Made by a program: the position numbers and the translations under genes. Positions 47,380 through 59,289 of a stretch of DNA of 64,000 bases are shown one piece after another (within the stretch, counting starts at the first letter, position 1; the number at the start of each line of letters is the position of its first letter). This stretch comes from Antedon mediterranea (taxonomy: Eukaryota; Echinodermata; Crinoidea; Comatulida; Antedonidae). The stretch spans positions 23,329,070-23,393,069 of the forward strand of contig NC_092671.1 in NCBI RefSeq assembly GCF_964355755.1. The letters are read 5' to 3'. The notes under the pieces are model-generated. The model was not told the origin of the DNA. It saw only the letters and a program-made list of their open reading frames with translations, and made no database searches.

Positions 47380-47790
47380 ATATTTGTTGAGGTATAATAT
47401 TTCCCTCTAATATGGTAATGCCTGTTTTATTGAGTCAAATGCTTTCTGATAATCTCTAAATCAAAGATTTGGTGATATTCATTTCCTTTTTATTTTAGTT
47501 GATTGACAAACTGTATAAGATGGTCCTACTGTATAAAGCCTTATATATTGGTTTATTTACTTCTAGTCGGTCTCTGATTTTGTTTTTTGATTACTTTTGT
47601 AAATTATTTGTGTACATGTGATAATGTTCGTTTGGTCGGTAATGGTTGATGTCAGTTTTGTCATGTTTTTGTGGATTAAAGTATAATTATCATTGCTTCT
47701 CTTAATTTCTTCTGGTTTCAAAGATTTTGTTGTATAGTGTTATGAGCTGGATGTGTTATTGCCTCATCAAGCCAAGATGGTAATTTTGAC
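47380..47790 (-). pseudogene. Decayed LINE RT (RTE-like)
   Basis: On the minus strand several short frames give RT marks in the right order: 'ITLYNKIFETRRN', 'KHDKTDINHYRP', 'KNKIRDRLEV', 'DYQKAFDSIKQAL'. These match the NKIF.T, 'KTDI.NYRPI', 'F.DY.KAFDS' parts of RTE-type RT. Many stops and frame changes make it old. It lies in the loop of foldback element F. Confidence 0.7.
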
Positions 47791-48032
47791 TGCTCACTGG
47801 TTTGTTTTCCTTTTATATTCCACTACAGTATGTTCTTGAAAAGAAATTAGCTTTGTAATTAATTTGTCTTTGATCCTTTTCAGATTTCTAATATTTTAAA
47901 CATGTTTTTCTTTTCTTCGCTTTTTCCTCACTGTTTCAAACATTTTATTTTTTCAGCATACTTCAAGCAATTAATTGATAATTAGGTCATATGTTTTATG
48001 AGTATCAAATCGCATTGGTTAATTCTTCTTTT

Positions 48033-48596
48033 CTTTCTGTGTATTGTTCCTTTGACTAATTCTAAAAAAATAAAAAATAAAAGATTTCGAAAAAAGGTGG
48101 CTAATTTTGAAGTATCATAATAATTATTAACTTTCACCAAAAATTTTTCGAAAAAAAAAATCATTTAACTGAAATACAGACGTTTTTTTGTTAAAAAAAT
48201 AACTTTGACTTCCAGTCAAAGTTTTCGATCAAAACATATCCCATAATGAAACGCGCTTGTTTGGCTACTCTGTATGCATAATCATAAAACTTCCTTATGA
48301 TCTGTGTGAAAATACCTTCTCAACCGTGACGAGTTGTAAACAATCCTAATTAGCATATGCATAATGCATACTCATGGTTTGAAATCTTTGTTTACTTTCG
48401 CTCGCGACGATTTTCCAGATAAAATGTAATCAAACTAATTTACCTGTTAATTACATAAACTAGTTGTTTTAGCTTGAATTTTCGACTTAAAGTGAATAAC
48501 TTTAATATTACTTTGATATGGCCACTTTAAATTTAGAATATTTTGACCTTCATTTTTTTGTGTTTCAAGGGACAATACATCATTAAGATCCTGATT
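48033..48596. mobile_element. MITE, degraded copy of the 63179 family
   Basis: A direct relative of 63179-63650: 'aaaagatttcgaaaaaagg', 'ttgacttccagtcaaagtt', 'cttgtttggctactctgta', 'ctttcgctcgcgacgattt' in the same order. The right tip 'caagggacaatacatc' is kept; the left tip is eroded. Confidence 0.85.
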
Positions 48597-49644
48597 TTCT
48601 TTCTTTTTTTTAAAATGTTATTTAACTTTTAAGTTTATCTAATTTTTTGTTGATATTAAGTGTTGCTCTTACGGTGTAGGCCTACCATGCGATGGAATTA
48701 TATATTGAAATTAAATTAAACATTAAGTTTTAAGAAAATTGTAAAAGGTTAAATAGGATATTGAATGTAGTTCTGGTCCATTAAATCTATATTTTAGGTA
48801 TATTATTATAAGTATGACACACGCACGCTTAACAGTATATCCTGGTCATACCTCAAACTGGCATTTCCAGTAAAAATATGATAACATCTTCTATTAGAGC
48901 TAATATAAATGTTTACATTTTGAACATTTTGAAACCAAGTTGAACTTTTTATGACATTTGGTTACAGAGATACAGACATATTTACACATTAAAGGTCAAA
49001 GGTCAGTAAATGACATTTCCTGTGGATTTGGAAGAACATGTTTAATTAGAGTATATATAAATATGTATGCTCTTAACAATTTGAAACAAATTTCAAGAAA
49101 TTTTGACCAGTAGTTATTGAGATATAGTAAGCCGAGGTCAAAGGTCGAAACATTGAGAAATTACATTTCCGGTCGTTTTTTTGAAAAAAGTTCTATTAGA
49201 GCGAATATAAATATGTACCCTCTGATCTATTTGTCAGCAATATCATTTCAATTGTCAAACCCGTTGCAGAGATATGGCTGTTTAAGATAGAAATATAAAA
49301 ATTGAGGTCAGAGGTCACAGAGGTCAAATCAGATTTCCAGTAACTTTGTTTTGGTATCTCCATATCATGTTCTATCAACATGCCAAAGGGCACACTTGTA
49401 TCCACTATGGTAACATCATTTCCCCTTAGGGACTGGACTAGTGGCTCAAATGACACTCCAGGGCAATAAAATCACAATAACTTACAAAGCACTGACAGTA
49501 ATTGCTTGTCAAAACCAAATTGCCTAACCGTAACGCTAACGTAGCCTGGTCCGCGTAATGAATATGAATTTCGGTTGCGAGTGGTTGCGCGTTGTAGCGA
49601 GTGCTTACAAGTGGTATGACGTAGTTGCGAGTGGTGTTTAGTAG

Positions 49645-50247
49645 GGTTTTTACAGCCGAACGGCTGCCGACTGAAACGGTCGCCAATTAAAACACAATAG
49701 AATGTATGAAACGCCGCGTGTGCCGTTTGTCATACAACGTGTAATCAAAACGACGTGTGGTTTAATACAATTGTTTTACTTTTTTTTCAGATTGAAATGA
49801 ATTAATATTAACAGATAGGCCTAGATGTTTTTAATTATCATTATTTTTATTTTACATTTACATTAAATAATAATAATAATAATAATATATAATAATTATA
49901 TTAATTATTAAAAACGGCAGCCGACTGTTTTGCCTATTTCAACTTCAATAATTGATCATACGTATTTGTTTGAATACGTTAAATTAAATAAATTTAGAAT
50001 GGTGAATTATTATAATAAACATTATTAATAAAAACTTAACTCAAAAATACGTTTATTCTTTGATTTAATTCTTAAACATGTATTATATTGGTTGTTTCAT
50101 TTATTTGTTCCTCCATTGTGGTTTCATAGCTTTACTGTACGTTTAATACTGCATTGGCTTGTTGAAGCTGCGGCGGTATTGGCGTCCCATAGAAAATGTT
50201 GGCGGCCGTTTCAGTCGTCGGCGGCCGTTTACCTTTAGTAGGACCCC
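49645..50247. mobile_element. MITE with CTGAAACGGCCGCCAA-like arms
   Basis: 'gactgaaacggtcgccaa' at about 49670 is inverted at about 50199-50220 ('ttggcggccgtttcagtcg'). A GGCCGCC-rich tip resembling the element at 7570-9775 suggests a related family. AT-rich and non-coding inside. Confidence 0.65.
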
Positions 50248-51758
50248 CCTGTAACTGATCCGGTTTAATATAGCCTAGGCCTAGGCTAGGCTAGAAAGGA
50301 AGCTGCAATAATGGTAAGTTTTGTGAAAACACTGTTAGGCCTAAGCCCTAGCTAAGCCTAGCTTGAAATTCTATTGAAATAAGCCCAGGACTAGGCCTAG
50401 GCCTACTAGGCCCTATAGCCTAGCCTAGGCCTAGTGTAATACTAATGGATTGGGTACCACAACGCGTGTGGGCTTTCGGGCCCAACTGTATGTGTGGACG
50501 TTCGGGCGCAACTGCGTAACTTGGACGTTCGGGTCCAACTATGTGAACGTTCAACCCCAACATTTTTAGACGATCGGATTTAGATGATCGGGCCCAACGT
50601 GTTTTACTGGTACTAAATACGGTGCCAGATGAAATCGGTCGCGTTTGAAATCGGTCGCGTTTGAAATCGGTCGCGTAAAAATCAACTTCCAGTGTTTTGT
50701 ATGGAGCGCCGCTAGGTACGTTTTTGATCATTGAAATCGGTCGCGTTTGAAATCGGTCGCGCTATTTTGTATGATTTCCTTTATTAGTCTCAATTAAAAT
50801 TACAAAACACTTACGATTACCGATATTTATCCAGTGTTTTTTTTTTATATTTTCTGTATTACTATTTTTTATGGGTTAGGCCTACGGATCCAGGCCTACA
50901 CGTATTCTGGACACAAGTTGTAACATTTAGGCTACTTATGTTTTTAAAAAAATAAAGTAAATAATTAATTAAATTAGCAAGATTAGGCCTATAAGGTAAA
51001 TACCCTTCCAATAATTGCGCTTGTTCACCCAACGTAATGTGTTTGCCCTTACGTTGGGCCGTAGTGGGAACCACGCTTAACGTGATCTCGCGCGATTTAA
51101 AAAAATCACGACCGGCCGTCGTAAATACACAAATAAATAGGCCTAGTGTTTAAAAACCGTTCATTTTTTTAATACGAAAAAATTAGCACGTGTCAGGCAA
51201 TTTTAAGCATTTATAAATAATCCACATTTGCATTTGTATATATTTGTAATTAATGATTTGTTTTCAATTTTGTATACAGGTTGCAAGGAAGGATGTGTGC
51301 TTGTTGAAAAACTTTACCTATAATATTTTTATGGAAAGATAGATATTTATATATATTAGTTTCTATGCCTACTACAGAGTGGACCAACTTGTATTTTAAA
51401 AATGAATCTACTGTTATTGTTTACAATAAATGCAATAGCTACAAAAGATAAAATGTAGCAAACAATTTTGCGTTCTAGGAACGAACTGAATTTGAAATAT
51501 TAAATGAATGTACATTTATATCTTATATGTATGCAACAGAAAAAAAAAATCAGATAAACTTTTGAAAATTTCAAATATATTATTATAATATAAACTCAAC
51601 ATATTTATTTGATATGGTATTTAACACTTTCTATATAACGTTTGATTGCACTAATTAACATTTTACTATCATAAATACTAGACATAATCATATAAATTAT
51701 TTTAAAATATAGTTAAGCAAATACCAGTAAAAAATAACCAAACATCTTCTGATACACT
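50248..51758. other. Spacer with short repeats upstream of the MULE gene's 3' end
   Basis: No gene seen. 50260-50430 is dense in ctaggccta words. 50460-50600 has a degenerate 'gttcgggcccaact' tandem. 50637-50770 has several copies of gaaatcggtcgcgtt, 15-18 bp apart. A 'tagtgggaaccacgc' tip of the MITE family at 6543 lies at about 51061-51077. The rest is AT-rich. Confidence 0.6.
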
Positions 51759-54506
51759 TTAAACATCGTCGAGGTTGCGAACATCATTCGATATCACGCG
51801 ACATCCAGCATTTAAAAGTGACCTCGCCGAACGCTCCCCCAATCTGTATTGCTCCCATAGTCTTAACAGACGTCGTGTTGCCAATTTATACCTTGGTCTT
51901 TGGACTCTATCTAAATCTTCTCGATTCACGAGCTCCATGGCAATATGAACAGTTTTGCTTTCGTCGAACAGGAGATCAATCATCAGGTAAAAGTGTAATT
52001 TCGCTAAAAAATAAATTAAATTATAGGCATTATAAGCTAGTCGTATCCAGAGAATAACTATTATAACGATTTCATTGAGTATAAAATCATCGCAATGATA
52101 CTCTAGAATACTTACATCGTCGTCCTTTTCGATTTAGTCTGCCATGCCAGCCTTCCAGGTCGTTATTCGTTCTCCTTTCTTGGCCATATACAGACCAGTC
52201 TCTCGGTGTGAAAACGTTTCCATATACCCATGTTCGCTGAATATACACAAGAAGTTGGCGTATTACGGCGTTATCCCCAGCATTCCGTTGAAGAAAGTCG
52301 AATATAGGTTGAATGTGCTCAACGGGAAGCAACGGTAAACCCATGAGCTGCCTTACTAACTATATTAAATAATAGTAATAATAATGATAAAAAAAATATG
52401 TAGTTCTAAGATCCAATGAATCATGTTTACAACAATATTAAGGCCTAAATATCAATAAACTGATTTCATACCTCGTGTGTGCCGTTTTCATTTCCATAAG
52501 CTCGTTGTAATCCAAGTTCCTGGACTTTTCGAAATATGGCCTGCCAAGATCAATAAAGTAAATAATGTATTTTAGAATCTTAATTCAACTGATTCAATGA
52601 CTTATTTCGGAGTTTGTTCATACATAAATTTATCAAGTCAAGTAGCTGCTGCGTGAAACAATAATTTAAAAGAGTATGCAATCAAATGTTGACAAAAACT
52701 TAAAAAAATGTAATCAACAAAGATGAACCGTATGTGTTTATATACCTGTGTAAAATGAAATAGACAACCCGTAATAGTCACATCAGGAAATACTCTTCTA
52801 AACGCTTGCCAAATAGATGCCTCATAATCGGCTACAACTTTGGTCACAGAAGGAACATTCGGTATAAGATCAACGATTGCTTCTAAAACGGCAACATAAT
52901 CTTCATGACAAAAATGAGAGGTACTTGCTTACTGCAGTTACCAGATGTTACAAAGCTATGGATACTAAACAGTTGCATAAACGGTTGTTTAACCAGTTTG
53001 AAAGTTGCATCCACGTACCTATTAAAAAGAACAAAAAGGGATATCGTTTTAAAGATGTCACTCTGAGAAAATATTCATAAACATCATGAAATATATATTT
53101 TAAATAATACTTTAACCAATCACTAACCAATTCCTTGCGTTCGAAAGAAGTTCCATCATACAGTCTGTCGCTAACACTATGTGCCGTTGGTTATCAAGAA
53201 CGACGTCAGTTTGAATAAAACCAGCGGGAATATAGTCTTGGTCAACAACAAAATTTAAATCTCTTGGATGATTCGGTCGTGTTAGCTTTCTCTTATAATT
53301 AGCCTGTTGTGCAAGATTAATAGGTTTGGGTAATGTGGGATGCACAGCAATATTTCCTGGTCCAATTTCCTCCCTTATAGACTGTTCAACTATATCGGCA
53401 GCGGATACAAAGGGGTTGTTAACGGCCTTAGCTTTTATATCGCGTCTCATAGTTGCAACATTTACACGTCCTATAGATAATGTAAAAAAAAAGATTTTTT
53501 TTTTCACACAACAAAATGAAAAAAATTAATAGCAATTGATATATTGGACGGCAAAAATGAATAAAGTGCATTAAAAGATATTTAGTGACTATTTACAGTA
53601 GGCCTACTAGAGGCCTAACACGTAGTAAATTTGATAATTTACCTTAAATATGTTCACCATTTAAAACTTTATTTATATCTTAAATTATATTAATGATATT
53701 TTTATTTTTAGATAGTATAGATGTATGCTAATTTGTAGTTTAAACCAAAAATAGTACCGGGTACTTTACCTGGATTAGCAGCTCCGCAAGTATGATCTTG
53801 TAATCCTTTGACATATAGACCATTACGTTCTATTACACTTGCCTTGCACATAACATTCTTATTTCTCACACTGCATCGCCAATTCACATGAGAACGCCTT
53901 TTGTCCACTTTCTGAGTGTATTGGTATCCGTTGTCGTCAATTAAAGTATCCTTACAAATAATATGCATTAAAACAATAAATTAAATTTCGCGTATACTGG
54001 GCCGCATCATCAAAATCTACCTACTGTATTTAACTATAATACTTGAGTGAGGAAGTATGCTACCCGAAAGCTCTGTAATTTCTTTCTGGCTGTTTTACTT
54101 TATCGTTTTGATTTATTTTATTTGTATCTTTATTGAAATTCAATGACATAATATGCCTACTCAGACTTTCAGAGAGTTTTCAGTAATAACTTGGCCGTGT
54201 AATAAATGCGACAAATAGAGGCATGAAAAAAGTGCAAAATGTTTTAAATCAAAAGTATTTACCTCTATGCCTCTCCACCCCCCACATTTTTTAGGTGGGG
54301 AAACTCTCACCTAATAAAAATATTTAAGTAAGAAATAAAGTAACTACTTTTCCACGATTAGTAGCAGCTGGAATCCGTCTGTATTGCACTTCTCCTCTTT
54401 CTTCTTCTATAACTGGTTGGGGTTGAGGGTATATTTGATCTAACTCAACTTCTTCATGTTGCACCGGTTCGTCGAATTCACCTATATCGCCTGCATACAG
54501 TACCAT
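51759..54506 (-). CDS. FLYWCH zinc finger plus MULE transposase-type gene, seven exons
   Basis: Minus strand, exons 54506-54348, 53950-53770, 53470-53128, 53018-52746, 52540-52472, 52359-52116 and 52003-51759; all junctions have GT and AG and the phases agree. Exon 1 is acidic. Exon 2 is a FLYWCH finger ('GYQYTQKVDKRRSHVNWRC', then CKASV and DHTC). Exon 3 holds the linker. Exon 4 has 'YVDATFKLV', 'QPFMQLFSIHSFV', 'KQVPLIFV', 'VVADYEASIWQAFRRVFPD', 'GCLFHFTQ', the D and D of the MULE catalytic core. Exons 5-7 carry 'KVQELGLQRAY', 'LPLLPVEHIQPIF' and 'RTNNDLEGWHGRLN'. Near 52905 some residues are missing with a frame change. MULE proteins cut and paste DNA; the intron-rich form may be a domesticated gene. 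Exon 1's start is the only ATG I see and is not certain. Confidence 0.85.
52746..53018 (-). pseudogene. Exon 4 of the MULE gene, with a frame change
   Basis: 'QVPLIFV' runs into 'MKIMLPF' and a stop, while the next frame has 'EDYVAVLEAIVDLIPNVP', the usual follow-on after a short missing block of about eight residues. This is the one clear lesion in the gene; the splice sites on both sides are kept. Confidence 0.7.
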
Positions 54507-57500
54507 AAAATTATGTAGACTTATTGTACACTATACACAATAAATCACGTGCTGAGAAGTTTTAAGTTTAAGGGTATTTCTGAAATATTAGTTTCATAAG
54601 CTTTAATATATATATATATATAATTTATTTAGGTTTTCAAAACTTATAAAAAGAAATGAATTGTACAAATGAGTGTTCACAAATACTTATATACATGTAC
54701 TTTGCTTAAGATGATTATTATAAATTCTATTGTGTTAGTAGTCAGAGGCTTAATTCCTATTTCATATAGACCTAATTTAATTTATTTAAACACAAAGGTG
54801 AACATTACCCGAACAAGCACTAAATGTTATTAGTATAACAAAAACTACGCTAATAACAGTAATATTTGGCCGCAAAACCAGTTGGTTAATTTTGGTTTAC
54901 ATTCTGTAGCTCTATTTACTGTTGTAATGACTCCTGGAAGTATTGATGGCTCGGCCGGTTGGCGGGGGTTTGCGGGCGAAGCATTCGCACTTGCTGCCGA
55001 TGGCGCAGTTGAGGCTTAACTTTTTGGGCAATTTCTAGCTGCTAATTCGAACGGCGATTTAGGTGCATTTGCTACCTTATATTCGATAAATTTCTTTCTC
55101 TTGATGTAATTCATATAGATTGGTACTTTCGGTATGTATAGTACAATAATCATTGTCAAATACGGTGTTGCAAACACAACATTGTAACTTTGTTCGCATT
55201 CGTTTTCTACTTGGTTTTTCCATCTAGGCAATACTGGTAATGGTATACGGGACTCTCGACTAGTATACAGTGGGTATCCCAATGAAAGCGCACAGAGGGG
55301 TATCACTTTTGAAATATTGACGAAATTCGAAAAAGTAGTATGACTTTGATGTTAAATAAATCGTATTCAATCTTAATTAATACTTACAAAATTTATATTG
55401 TTTGAAAGTACTTGTTTTAATCTATGTATAAGTGTGTTTATAATTAAAATTAATGAATTAGTTGCCGAGAAAATGCGATTTTAAAACGGTTCTAAAATCC
55501 TGTCGAGCCGATTTCCGCGCGTTGAAAACCTCATCGGAAAATCCCCATCAGTTTTCAAAACACGATCGCACGATTACCATTGAAGCTAGCGGATTAATTT
55601 TTGTTGTATGTTATCGGGCTTTAAATAAGCTTTAATTTGATACGAAAATCGTCTTCTATAAATAGGTTTTTCGTAACGAAAAGTCAATTTTTGTGACAAA
55701 AATCCAATTTTGATTCACCGTTTATGGAAAAATATTATGGATTTTGGTATTAAATTATAGCTAAATCTACATTGAAATCGATAAAACATAGTTTACAAAC
55801 GTATTGTGCATGGTAATTGTGCGAACTACATTTTAAAATGGTGCATGAGGCGTAAATCCCGTTCAAAATTTTAAAGATCCAACCATTATAATCCGGTGAA
55901 TATTGTAGTGAGTAAAATATTGTACTCTAAAATACGCGCGTGTTTGTTGTGGCGTTTTCCGTTAAATACATTAATGCACCCTATCAGCGAATGGTACGTT
56001 CCATATTTTGAACACGTTGTTTAGTTTTCCTCGCTCGAGTTCGACCGGCACCGGCTCGACGCGCGAGATGTGTGACAGCAGCGATGTCGGAGTTTGACAT
56101 GTCCTTTTCCGTCGTAGAACATCTGGTTTTACACATTAATTTAACAACTTAAAATTGATGTAATGTGCGGAAGATTTATTATGCAAGTATACAATGCAAA
56201 TTTACCAACGTTACATTTGACTCTGTATACGGCGGTCGAAAGTCATTAACTGCGACCGAAATACTTTAACGGGAGCAACTACTGTTCGCGAGTAAGCCGT
56301 GACTTGGCCTAAACTTTATCTCCGTATTTCAATTTAATAACGTAATAATACGAAAAGAAAACAATTTTTATAATGTTATATATACTATTCAGGTAAACAA
56401 TTAATTGTTTTAATTAACATTGATTATTTTAAATGAGTTTATTTTGACCCATATTGTGCGTTTGCCTTATAAAAGAGCATATCTTACTTAGCAGCCCGGC
56501 TTAGATTTGGTGTCATAATCATACGGGCCTAAAATCTTGTTTTACGTATTCAAAAGTTATATATAATAGTATTTATGATTGAAATTATAAATATAAAGTA
56601 TATTAAAATATTCTAATAATTATACTTACCGAAAATTAGTGTAAAAGAAAGGAAACAGTACACACCGTTTTTAACATACTTTTTCATTTTTTTTTTTTAT
56701 AATTTTAAATTTCACCATTAAAAATTTTTTTTTTTTTTATATACACATCTAAAATATATTTATTAATGAAATATACACTACATTCTAACAAGTACAAAAA
56801 AAATTAAATGAATTAGTACAGTAGTTCAAAAGTTACAGGTCATTGAAAAATTGCAGTTTTTTCATTTTTTTAGGGAATTCCAGCAAAAATGGGCTCCTAC
56901 CACTTTGCGGACCAATAATTTAAAAAATAGGTTTCGTTGAGGCTCCAAAAAAAATAGAGTTGTACAACTCTGTGATATCTATAGGTTTAACAAAATTCAA
57001 AACTTTTAACTAATTATTGTAAAAGTTATAACCTTTTAAAAATGCTTCCAATTTCAACTGCAAAAAATACAATTTTCAGGCAAAAAATCGTATATTTTTT
57101 TACCACTTTAAATAACCATAACTTTAGAACGGGTAATCGGATTTCAATCATTTAAATTGCAAAATTCTAATTACATTAAGTTCTTTATGGTTAACTGGAA
57201 GAAAAAGTAAAAAAATTAATCTGAATTTTTTCATTGGGATACTTATATACAGTGATGTTGCAATAACAGAGTGAGATGAGATCAGTATTGAGATGTCACG
57301 TATCTTCCCCAAAATCGGAAAGCTCTTTGAAATACACGTAAACACTTGGGTTGCGTGACCGCAATTTTACAGACCGTGGGAAAATAGTTTGAAAGTTGTG
57401 TTTAGGAGTAATTTTATTGTAATTTCATGATGGATCAAATTTACTTTATTTAACAGGTATGTAAATATTAACAATTTTTCTGCAGTTTATTCTTATTTGC

Positions 57501-58235
57501 CTAACTTTTTTTTTTTCCACGGCACCCTTGTTTTGCCGACGGACCGCGATGTGCCGACGGCCCAAGGCCCCCCCCCCCCCCCCCGCCACTGGATACGCCA
57601 CTGCTTACAGTACCGATTATGATTAATCAATTGTGTGATGAAACAAATTGCAAAGAATTTTTCATTTTTTTTTTTCTTTTTCTGTTGGATGCAGTGTATA
57701 TAGATGTCACAAACTCCTCTTACGTATGTTTCCGAGCCGTTGAAAATACTTTAGGAACTCCCTTGTGACAAAAGTATACACACAAAATCCACAAAGTTTT
57801 AAAATAACTCAAAAACAAAGCTCTAATTTCAATCAACTTCAGCTTTCAACAATCCCGTAAGCACTTTAAACAACAGCTTCACAATAACTTTTACAATTGA
57901 ATATCCAACAACCTTACAATAGTTTTACATCCCTTTATATACAAGATGTTCCTATCCTTGTAGATCATTCTTTATACTTCTTATTCTATGGGATTATAGT
58001 TTCTATTAATAGCACTTCTGGAATGTAACTGATTGTTCCTATTAATTATACATGGTTTCTTAAATCAAAACATCTTATTCTAGAATGTTCATGTAGACTC
58101 TATAATACTGTGTTAGGAATGGTAATTTATTACAATAGAATAGCCATATGGCTACATAGTTAGGGAAAGAACTGTAGGACTACCTGTAGAAGACTGACGA
58201 ACGTCATATCAGCCATAACAGACATGGAGATTTAT
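54507..58235. other. Long gene-poor stretch
   Basis: No gene is supported. A 96-codon minus frame at 55016-55306 has no motif I recognise. A GC-richer patch is at 54950-55015. 56680-57520 is AT-rich with many T-runs. A run of about 18 C at about 57566-57583 precedes 'gccactggatacgccactgc', which looks like the end of a mobile element. This could hold the promoter of the MULE gene, but I see no clear signal. Confidence 0.5.
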
Positions 58236-58316
58236 ATACCGTATATTTCGGTGTATAAGACGCACTTTTGACACGCAAATTTGACCTCTAAATTTTGGGT
58301 GCGTCTTATACACAGG
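58236..58316. mobile_element. Small hairpin element GTGTATAAGACGCAC
   Basis: gtgtataagacgcac at about 58251 pairs with gtgcgtcttatacac at about 58299-58313. The loop is about 35 bases. A short MITE or its footprint. Confidence 0.75.
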
Positions 58317-58861
58317 TAACCTCCTCACGCACCCTTAAAAAGCTAGTTAACAGTGTATAGTAGCTAGCTAGGAGGCGTACCTAGCCTATTAAAAATAGTG
58401 TACTACTCTGCAATGTAGGCCTAGCTAGTTACTCCTGTCTAATTACACTGTGGTAACAAGTTTATTGAATTTTTAATTAAGGTAAATTGCCATCCTCAAC
58501 TGTACAGTATTAATTAATATTTACAGTACTTGCATGAGATATTCTACCCAGGCCTAGTACTCTTTGAACTCATGGGTGTGTATTCTAGCAGCATGCAGCA
58601 TCACAGCACAACACATTTATGGAAGAGTCCATTAATTACGGTGGTGGTATTTTAATTACAAAATACTATTTCCCTTGATCATGGTGGTTTATTTTATTAC
58701 ATCTCTATGTCAACAATCACATAATTTTATAATCATGTAGGCAATAGTTCGTATGTCAAGTGATATTCAAAAGAGCGTGTTGTTATTGTGTTAAGTAGCT
58801 TCTCCATATGTCTTATAATGTGCTGGCCATCAGATAAGGAGAACATGGTTTTAGGGGTGCT
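58317..58861. other. Spacer before the CCCGTACCC minisatellite
   Basis: No gene seen. Contains TAGGCCTA-type words. Confidence 0.4.
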
Positions 58862-59113
58862 GGTCAACCCGTACCCAAACCAACCCGTACCCATGCCAAC
58901 GCGTACCCAACTGGACTAACCCGTACCCAAATAATTGGTCAACTCGTACCCACTTTGGCTAACCCGTACCCAAACCAACCCGTACCATATGCCTTACCTA
59001 AATATTTGGCTTACTCGTACCCATTATTTTGCTTACCCGTACACATTTTTGGCTTACTCGTACCCATTATTTGGCCTACTCGTACCCATTATTTGGCCTA
59101 CTCGTACCCAATT
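58862..59113 (+). repeat. Minisatellite of CCCGTACCCA units, about 20-24 bp
   Basis: About twelve units with 'acccgtacccaa' or 'actcgtacccatt' and a variable linker (aaccaac, attatttgg). The left units are more varied; the right ones more alike. Confidence 0.92.
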
Positions 59114-59289
59114 TGAATAATTACTAGTGGTATGCTTTTGCCGTATGAATATTTTTATATTTAAATTGTTTTTTTATTTTACAGGTGTCGGTGAAATGTG
59201 TGCTAATAAAAATGACTATTTGATTTGATTGTAAACTTTGTTTAATTAGGCATATAGGCCTATTTGTTAACATTTATTTAAATGTAGTA

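Larger units (their letters stand above)
45956..49440. mobile_element. Foldback element F, arms of about 600 bp, GTG flanks
   Basis: It starts TAGTCCAGTCCCTAAGGGG at 45956 and ends with its reverse complement at 49440. GTG lies outside both ends (45953-45955, 49441-49443). The arms (45956-46580 and 48845-49440) hold the 'tttgacctttgacctt', 'atatctc' and 'tttggtgtcaaattg' subrepeats also seen in elements A, B and C. The loop holds a hairpin element, a decayed LINE and a MITE. Confidence 0.85.
41864..49560. mobile_element. Candidate 7.7 kb element bounded by a 32-bp inverted repeat
   Basis: CATTACGCGGACCAGGCTAC plus 12 more bases at 41864-41895 is inverted at 49529-49560 with one mismatch. AAT lies outside both ends (41861-41863 and 49561-49563). 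Inside are the 19-bp minisatellite and foldback element F. Two separate small elements that happen to face each other would look the same. Confidence 0.5.

Noticed and set aside
55016-55306. A 96-codon minus-strand frame as a small gene or an extra exon of the MULE gene
   Set aside because: No motif, no clear splice sites that fit exon 1 of the MULE gene, and length is within chance for this sequence.
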